Source: Brevundimonas sp. UBA5713
GTDB lineage: Bacteria; Pseudomonadota; Alphaproteobacteria; Caulobacterales; Caulobacteraceae
Assembly: GCF_002419815.1 (NCBI RefSeq)
Contig: NZ_DIGV01000043.1
Span: forward strand, 1 to 64,000
DNA: 64,000 bases
Direction of reading: 5' to 3'
This document shows positions 59,277 to 64,000 of the stretch, piece by piece. The position numbers and the translations under genes are program-made. Below the pieces are notes generated by a model, which worked only from the letters and a program-made list of their open reading frames with translations, ran no database searches and was not told the origin of the DNA. Each line of letters begins with the position of its first letter. The first letter of the stretch is position 1.

Positions 59277-60388
59277 GCTTCGACTTTGATGCGACTGTTG
59301 TGGGTGCCGGTGCTGTAGGACTGGCGTGCGGACGGGCGTTATCAAAGCGGGGGCTGACGGTTCTGGTCCTCGAAAAAGAAGCCATGATTGGGCAGGGCGT
59401 TTCGTCGCGAAACTCCGAGGTCATACACGCGGGACTGTATTATCCGACTGGTTCGCTGAAGGCGAAGTTCTGCGTCGAAGGTCGCCGGCTGCTGTACGAT
59501 TTCCTCGACAGCCGCAAGGTCGACTACAAGAAGTGCGGCAAGCTGGTGGTCGCGACCGAAGAGGCCGAAATCCCGCGCATCGAGGCTATCCTCGAACAGG
59601 GCCGTATCAATGATGTGGAAGGGCTGGAGCTGATCAGTGGCCCGGAGGCCATGAAGCTGGAGCCCCAGCTGAATGTGGCCGCGGCCATTAAGTCCCCTGA
59701 AAGCGGCGTGTTCGATAGCCACGGCTATATGCTGGCGCTGGAAGGCGAGATCGAGGCTGGTGGCGGGGCCGTCGTAACCTCTGCGCCCTTCCTCGGGGCC
59801 GACCCTGTTCAGGGCGGCGGCTTCAAGGTGCGCGTGGGCGGCGAAGGGGCCACAGAGATAACCTCGCGTCTGTTGGTCACCGCATCGGGCCTGTCGGCGC
59901 AAAAGGTGGCGGCGGCCATCGAGGGCTATCCGGCGGACGACATCCCCCTAGGCCACTATGGCAAGGGCATTTATTTCCGCCTTTCGGGTCCGGCGCCGTT
60001 CGAGCGACTGATTTACCCGCCACCCATTCCTGGCGCGCTGGGCACCCACTATCGCAAGGATTTGGGCGGGCAGGGCGTGTTTGGCCCCGACCTCGTCTAT
60101 GTCGAGACCGAGGACTATTCGGTCGATCCGGACAAGGCGCAGGAGTTTGCCGACTATATCCGCCGTTTCTGGCCGGGCGTGCGCGCCGAGGCGCTGGCGG
60201 CGGACTATGCCGGTATCCGGCCCAAGTTGCATGGTGCCGGCCAGCCGCAGCCCGACTTCCAGCTGCACGGGGCGTCGGCGCACGGCATCGAAGGCCTGAT
60301 GGCCCTGTTCGGCATCGAGAGCCCCGGCCTGACCAGTTCAATGGCCATCGGCGAGGCTGTGGCCAAGGAATTGCTCGCTGATTCGTAG
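59273..60388 (+). CDS. FAD-dependent oxidoreductase, LhgO-like
   Basis: A 371-residue FAD enzyme of the DAO family, similar to L-2-hydroxyglutarate dehydrogenase. The dinucleotide loop is ATVVGAGAVGLACGRALSKRG, with SSRNSEVIHAGLYYPTGSLKAKFCVEGRRLL typical of the LhgO group (shown in part: SEVIHAGLYYPTGSLKA). The C-terminal SPGLTSSMAIGEAVA closes the FAD site. It repairs L-2-hydroxyglutarate made by side reactions of TCA enzymes, by family. It overlaps the upstream gene by 4 bp and sits in the lipA operon. Confidence 0.88.
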   Translation: MSFDFDATVVGAGAVGLACGRALSKRGLTVLVLEKEAMIGQGVSSRNSEVIHAGLYYPTGSLKAKFCVEGRRLLYDFLDSRKVDYKKCGKLVVATEEAEIPRIEAILEQGRINDVEGLELISGPEAMKLEPQLNVAAAIKSPESGVFDSHGYMLALEGEIEAGGGAVVTSAPFLGADPVQGGGFKVRVGGEGATEITSRLLVTASGLSAQKVAAAIEGYPADDIPLGHYGKGIYFRLSGPAPFERLIYPPPIPGALGTHYRKDLGGQGVFGPDLVYVETEDYSVDPDKAQEFADYIRRFWPGVRAEALAADYAGIRPKLHGAGQPQPDFQLHGASAHGIEGLMALFGIESPGLTSSMAIGEAVAKELLADS

Positions 60389-60467
60389 CAAATAGGTCTA
60401 TAGGACGCCCACGAGCAGCGGTTAGAGGCCCGATATCAGGCGGTTTTGAGGGGATTTAACGAACCTC

Positions 60468-60496
60468 TTGAAATCTCCGGCGGCTTCATGCATAAG
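60468..60496 (+). promoter_or_regulatory. rpmF: Candidate rpmF promoter
   Basis: TTGAAA (60468-60473) and CATAAG (60491-60496) are separated by 17 bp. The pair lies 90 bp before the rpmF ATG in a gene-free stretch. It resembles a housekeeping promoter, but the -10 is weak. Confidence 0.35.
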
Positions 60497-60586
60497 CGCG
60501 GCCTCGTGTGGCGGTCCGGTTTCGTGGCCGCCGCTATTGTTTTTCGCGTCTTCTACGGACGCACCGACTTAGAGATTGAGACGGAC

Positions 60587-60769
60587 ATGGCCGTTCCGAA
60601 GCGCAAAGTATCCCCGTCCCGCCGTAACATGCGCCGTGCGCATGACGCTCTGGGCGCCAACACCTACACCGAGGACAAGGACACCGGTGAGCTGCGTCGC
60701 CCGCACCACATCGACCTGAAGACCGGCATGTACCGCGGTCGTCAAGTCCTGACCCAAGCCGAAGACTAA
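60587..60769 (+). CDS. rpmF: 50S ribosomal protein L32
   Basis: A 60-residue L32. The start AVPKRKVSPSRRNMRRAHDAL is the family signature; the Cys zinc finger found in some L32 proteins is absent, as usual in alphaproteobacteria (DKDTGELRRPHHIDLKTGMYRGRQV). An open upstream frame to 60446 is not part of the gene. Unlike in many bacteria, plsX and fabH do not follow; a strong terminator does. Confidence 0.96.
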   Translation: MAVPKRKVSPSRRNMRRAHDALGANTYTEDKDTGELRRPHHIDLKTGMYRGRQVLTQAED

Positions 60770-60817
60770 TCTTCGGACGTAGGTCGTCCGGCTTTACGGC
60801 CGGAGCACTGACTTCTG

Positions 60818-60851
60818 AAAACGGCACGCGATTGCATCGCGTGCCGTTTTT
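60818..60851 (+). terminator. rpmF: Terminator after rpmF
   Basis: AAACGGCACGCGAT / ATCGCGTGCCGTTT forms a perfect 14-bp stem with a 3-nt TGC loop, followed by TT. It closes the rpmF transcript. Confidence 0.9.
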
Positions 60852-60903
60852 GCGCGTTTTGGCATGTAGCATCTGGTCTTTATGATCGGAGGAGGCCTCC
60901 GTC

Positions 60904-61524
60904 GTGCATATGTTCGCAACCACCTTAGCCGTCGCTATCTCGACCTTGGCGCTGGCAGCCTGTTCCGCTGAAAATCCGCCCCCCGATCAGCAGCCGCCCG
61001 CGCCTCCCGCTGCGCAAGCGGCTCCAGAGACGGCCAGTCCCGCCGGTACGAATGTGCTGACGTCGGCGGGCTACGGCGCGCTCCGTATTGGTATGAGCCA
61101 GCAAGATATTGACCGCGCCTACGGTCCTATGCCCGACACTTCGCATCAGGTCTCGGACGAATGCCTCTACTATCATCCGCCCCAAGCCCCCGAGGGGCTG
61201 TTGGTGATGGTTCAGGACGGGCAATTGACGCGGATCACCTTGCGCCAGCCCGCTGACATCAAGACAGACAAGGGGTTCGGTGTCGGTGATGACCCTGCCG
61301 CCATCAGGGCGGCCTATGGCGATCAGGGCCGTTGGGGACTTCACGCTTATGAAGCTGCGCCTGCGGGCTATTTCACCGTGTGGAGCGACAAGGTTCGCAA
61401 CAGCGATGACTATGTCGAAGACCCTGCCGCAAGGGGTGTGGTCTATGAGGTTGGCGGCGAGGGAAGGGTCAAGCTCGTCCACGCAGGCGGCCCCAGCATC
61501 CAGCTGGTCGAGGGCTGCGCCTAA
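60904..61524 (+). CDS. Putative lipoprotein
   Basis: A 206-residue protein with a lipoprotein signal: hydrophobic segment followed by lipobox LAAC (Cys about residue 20). A Pro/Ala-rich linker (about 24-48) precedes a folded part that begins GYGALRIGMSQQDIDRAYGP, a pattern seen in small bacterial proteins of the SmpA/BamE-like fold. No further family is clear. Start: GTG 60904 with GGAGGAGG 8 nt upstream; ATG 60910 is an alternative. eno follows 97 bp later. Confidence 0.8.
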   Translation: MHMFATTLAVAISTLALAACSAENPPPDQQPPAPPAAQAAPETASPAGTNVLTSAGYGALRIGMSQQDIDRAYGPMPDTSHQVSDECLYYHPPQAPEGLLVMVQDGQLTRITLRQPADIKTDKGFGVGDDPAAIRAAYGDQGRWGLHAYEAAPAGYFTVWSDKVRNSDDYVEDPAARGVVYEVGGEGRVKLVHAGGPSIQLVEGCA

Positions 61525-61621
61525 CGCGGGGCGAGGAAATCTGCGACGAAGGTTGGCGATTCGGCGGCGGCTGGTCTAAACCCGCCCGTAGCTTCTCCCT
61601 TTCCATACAGAGCGTCGTCAT

Positions 61622-62899
61622 ATGACCGATATCGCAGACATCGTTGCCCGCCAGATTCTCGACAGCCGTGGCAATCCGACGGTCGAAGTAGATGTAATCC
61701 TGGAAGACGGCTCGTTTGGCCGCGCGGCTGTGCCCTCGGGCGCTTCGACCGGCGCGCACGAAGCTGTCGAACTGCGTGACGGCGACAAGGATGTCTATGT
61801 GGGCAAGGGCGTCCAGAAGGCTGTCGATGCTGTGAATGGCGAAATCTTCGATGCTCTGTCGGGCCTTGACGCCGAAGACCAGCGTCGCATCGACGAAGCT
61901 CTGATCGAGTTGGACGGCACCGAGAACAAGGCTCGCCTCGGTGCCAACGCCATCCTCGGCGTGTCGCTGGCTGTGGCCAAGGCTTCGGCCATCTCGGCCA
62001 ACCTGCCGCTGCACCGCTACATCGGTGGCGTGTCGGCCCGCGTGCTGCCGACCCCGATGATGAACATCATCAACGGCGGCGCACACGCCGACAACCCGAT
62101 CGACATTCAGGAATTCATGATCATGCCGACCGGCGCATCGACCTTCTCGGACGGTCTGCGCATGGGTGCCGAAATCTTCCACGCGCTGAAGAAGCAACTG
62201 AAGGACGCCGGTCACAACACCAACGTCGGTGACGAAGGCGGCTTCGCGCCGAACCTCGGCTCGGCTGAAGAAGCTCTGAGCTTCATCACCAAGGCCGGTC
62301 AGGCCGCTGGCTATCTGGCCGGTGAAGACTTCCATCTGGCCCTCGACGTGGCTTCGACCGAGTTCTTCAAGGGCGGCAAGTACAACCTCGAAGGCGAAGG
62401 CAAGGCCTTCGACGCCGATGGCATGGTTGGCTACCTCGCTGATCTGGTCGAACGCTTCCCGATCGTGTCGATCGAAGACGGTTGCGCCGAAGACGATTTC
62501 GAAGGCTGGAAGCTGCTGACCGAGCGTCTGGGCGACCGCGTTCAACTGGTGGGTGACGACCTGTTCGTGACCAATCCGGCCCGTCTGGCCGCCGGTATCG
62601 GCGAAGGTCTGGCCAACTCCATCCTGATCAAGGTCAACCAGATCGGCACCCTGTCGGAGACGCTGGACGCCGTCGATATGGCGCACCGTGCCGGCTACAC
62701 CGCCGTCATGTCGCACCGTTCGGGCGAGACCGAAGACGCCACCATCGCCGACCTTGCGGTTGCAACCAACTGCGGTCAGATCAAGACCGGCTCGCTGGCG
62801 CGTTCGGACCGGGTGGCCAAGTACAACCAGCTGCTGCGTCTGGAAGAAATGCTGGGCGACAACGGCCTGTACTACGGCGACGGCATGCTGCTGCGCTAA
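61622..62899 (+). CDS. eno: Enolase
   Basis: A 425-residue enolase that converts 2-phosphoglycerate to phosphoenolpyruvate and is a degradosome partner in some bacteria. Signatures are ARQILDSRGNPTVEVDV, GAKANAILGVS-like GANAILGVSLAVAKA, SIEDGCAEDDFEGWK, and VMSHRSGETEDATIADLAV. It is followed by the divIC/ftsB-like gene and pdhA, the usual alphaproteobacterial order. Confidence 0.98.
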   Translation: MTDIADIVARQILDSRGNPTVEVDVILEDGSFGRAAVPSGASTGAHEAVELRDGDKDVYVGKGVQKAVDAVNGEIFDALSGLDAEDQRRIDEALIELDGTENKARLGANAILGVSLAVAKASAISANLPLHRYIGGVSARVLPTPMMNIINGGAHADNPIDIQEFMIMPTGASTFSDGLRMGAEIFHALKKQLKDAGHNTNVGDEGGFAPNLGSAEEALSFITKAGQAAGYLAGEDFHLALDVASTEFFKGGKYNLEGEGKAFDADGMVGYLADLVERFPIVSIEDGCAEDDFEGWKLLTERLGDRVQLVGDDLFVTNPARLAAGIGEGLANSILIKVNQIGTLSETLDAVDMAHRAGYTAVMSHRSGETEDATIADLAVATNCGQIKTGSLARSDRVAKYNQLLRLEEMLGDNGLYYGDGMLLR

Positions 62900-62903
62900 G
62901 AAG

Positions 62904-62938
62904 CTTTGCCGGGGGATTTCCCCGTTAAAATTGCAAAG
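62904..62938 (+). terminator. eno: Stem-loop just after eno
   Basis: CTTTGC/GCAAAG (62904-62909 with 62933-62938) encloses CGGGG/CCCCG (62910-62914 with 62920-62924) and an AT-rich piece. It lacks a T-run and may protect the eno 3' end. Confidence 0.4.
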
Positions 62939-62947
62939 AATTTCAAA

Positions 62948-62989
62948 AACTCCGTCGCCGGTTCGCTGGTGGCGGAGTTATTAATTTTT
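62948..62989 (+). terminator. eno: Terminator between eno and the ftsB-like gene
   Basis: A 12-bp stem (AACTCCGTCGCC with GGTGGCGGAGTT, two G-T pairs) and an 8-nt loop are followed by ATTAATTTTT. It is the likely eno transcript end. Confidence 0.8.
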
Positions 62990-63048
62990 GGTTCACCATT
63001 TTGAGGCAGGGGTAGGATTCGTACCGCGCTCAGAAGGAGCGGTGTCCA

Positions 63049-63381
63049 GTGATCGAGCCCATGAAGCCGTATATCCGGTCAGCATTGTTGTTCTGCGCCA
63101 TCGTCTACTTTGGCGTGCATGGCCTGACCGGCGAGCGCGGCGTGCTGAGTACGGCTGATCGCGAAGCCAAGATGGAACAGCGCAAGGCCGAACTGGCACA
63201 TCTTCTGGAAGAGCGTCAGGACCTCGAAGTGCGCGTACGCTACCTGCGCTCCAGCAGCCTGTCGCGTGATCTGCTGGAAGAGCGGGCGAGGGCGGTAATC
63301 GGTTTCGTCGATCCGCGCGACTACGTGGTGCGCGTCAATACGCCTCTGAAGGACAACCAGCGCGAGATTCTGGCTGGCTAA
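63049..63381 (+). CDS. Septum formation initiator (FtsB/DivIC-like)
   Basis: A 110-residue FtsB/DivIC-family protein that links early and late divisome parts. One membrane segment (about 10-28, SALLFCAIVYFGVHGL) is followed by a coiled coil (about 38-72, KMEQRKAELAHLLEERQDLE) and a small C-terminal part. AGAAGGAG lies 9 nt before GTG 63049; ATG 63061 is an alternative. The eno-ftsB-pdhA order is common in this class. Confidence 0.88.
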   Translation: MIEPMKPYIRSALLFCAIVYFGVHGLTGERGVLSTADREAKMEQRKAELAHLLEERQDLEVRVRYLRSSSLSRDLLEERARAVIGFVDPRDYVVRVNTPLKDNQREILAG

Positions 63382-63493
63382 ACTCGTGTTACAACACGAA
63401 ACTGCGCTTTGCTAACCCGGAACCAAGGCTGCTAAACCCGCTTCTCGTAATGAGAAGAGTCCCCGCGACAGGGGCGCAACCGGGAGATGCCGG

Positions 63494-64000
63494 ATGGCGA
63501 AAGCCACGGTTCAGAAGTCTTCGTCCGATCAGGGCGACAAGAAGATTCCGAACACGCCTCAGGCTTCGAAAGAAGATCTGCTGCGTTACTATCGCGAGAT
63601 GGTCCTGATCCGCCGCTTTGAAGAGCGCGCAGGCCAGCTTTACGGCATGGGGCTGATCGGGGGCTTCTGCCACCTGTACATCGGTCAGGAAGCCGTCGCC
63701 GTTGGCGTGCAGGAAAGCGTCAAACAAGGCCACGACAAGATCATCACGGGCTATCGCGACCATGGCCACATGCTGGCTGCGGGCATGGACCCGAAAGAAG
63801 TCATGGCCGAGTTGACGGGCCGCATCGGCGGTTCGTCCAAAGGCAAGGGCGGCTCGATGCACATGTTCGATGTGCCGACCGGCTTCTATGGCGGACACGG
63901 CATTGTCGGCGCGCAGGTCGCCCTCGGCACCGGTCTGGCCTTTGCGGGCAAGTACCGCGGCGATGACTCGGTCAGCTTCGTCTATTTCGGCGACGGCGCG
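63494..64000 (+). CDS. pdhA: Pyruvate dehydrogenase E1 component, alpha subunit (partial)
   Basis: The first 169 codons of a TPP-dependent E1 alpha subunit, cut by the right edge. A basic N-terminal tail (AKATVQKSSSDQGDKK) is followed by LLRYYREMVLIRRFEERAGQLYG, GFCHLYIGQEAVAVG, YRDHGHMLAAGMD and GGSSKGKGGSMHMFD, all typical of PdhA. The TPP motif GDGA begins at the very edge. GGGAG lies 7 nt before ATG 63494. It decarboxylates pyruvate in the PDH complex, whose E2 needs the lipoyl groups made by LipA. Confidence 0.95.
   Translation, partial: MAKATVQKSSSDQGDKKIPNTPQASKEDLLRYYREMVLIRRFEERAGQLYGMGLIGGFCHLYIGQEAVAVGVQESVKQGHDKIITGYRDHGHMLAAGMDPKEVMAELTGRIGGSSKGKGGSMHMFDVPTGFYGGHGIVGAQVALGTGLAFAGKYRGDDSVSFVYFGDGA

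Overview
The window is ordinary chromosomal core DNA of an alphaproteobacterium, GC-rich (about 60% or a little more by eye) and densely coded on both strands. I infer the order Caulobacterales. The main evidence is a PopA-like protein (two receiver domains plus a degenerate GGDEF domain that keeps its c-di-GMP I-site), an RNase E ending in the GWWRR tail known from Caulobacter, a fused IspDF, and the dusB-ntr-dat-hfq-hflX and eno-ftsB-pdhA gene orders. The genus cannot be fixed from sequence alone. I see no rRNA, tRNA, IS element, prophage, CRISPR array or plasmid-type gene.

Layout. 1-4.8 kb: an unidentified gene cut by the left edge, an NDUFA12-like complex I protein, a DUF2155 envelope protein, and on the minus strand aroQ-accB-accC-aat. 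4.9-7.0 kb: a PhzF-family isomerase and thiS-thiG. 7.0-12.2 kb, minus: a DsbA-like thioredoxin, an M48 protease with a TPR-like tail, and rne with a long leader. 12.6-15.0 kb: an AmiC-type amidase, a NYN-domain protein and folK. 15.2-24.4 kb, plus: rpoZ-rsh, a LOG-family protein, pyrE-pdxJ-acpS-lepB-rnc-era and a serine hydrolase; this joins stringent response, nucleotide, PLP, CoA/ACP, secretion and RNA-processing functions in overlapping reading frames. 24.4-29.6 kb: a succinyl-CoA:acetate CoA-transferase, a gutted glyoxalase-like gene, a SnoaL-like protein, recO and recG. 29.7-40.2 kb: sdhE-mfd, a membrane spermidine-synthase-like protein, cinA-tusA, yihY, popA and ispDF. 40.3-49.2 kb, plus: dusB-ntrY-ntrX-dat-hfq-hflX and a Na+/H+ antiporter; the ntrBC pair often found between dusB and ntrY is absent here. 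49.2-52.6 kb, minus: MFS carrier, mazG, DUF1643, HAD phosphatase. 52.7-64 kb: M15 peptidase, HExxH protein, wrbA, ygiD, doxX, acyl-CoA synthetase, lipA-ratA-FAD oxidoreductase, rpmF, a lipoprotein, eno, ftsB-like and the start of pdhA.

Two architectural habits stand out. Some convergent gene pairs are separated by strong bidirectional hairpin terminators, while others have no terminator and share a 4-bp palindromic stop (CTAG or TTAA). Non-ATG starts, often TTG, are frequent, including in era, recO and hflX. The most interesting observations are the PopA-like effector, the NtrY/NtrX-only locus with a NtrX lacking the GAFTGA loop, structured leaders upstream of hfq and rne, and the in-frame internally deleted PhnB-type gene. 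I did not find a convincing new multi-gene system.
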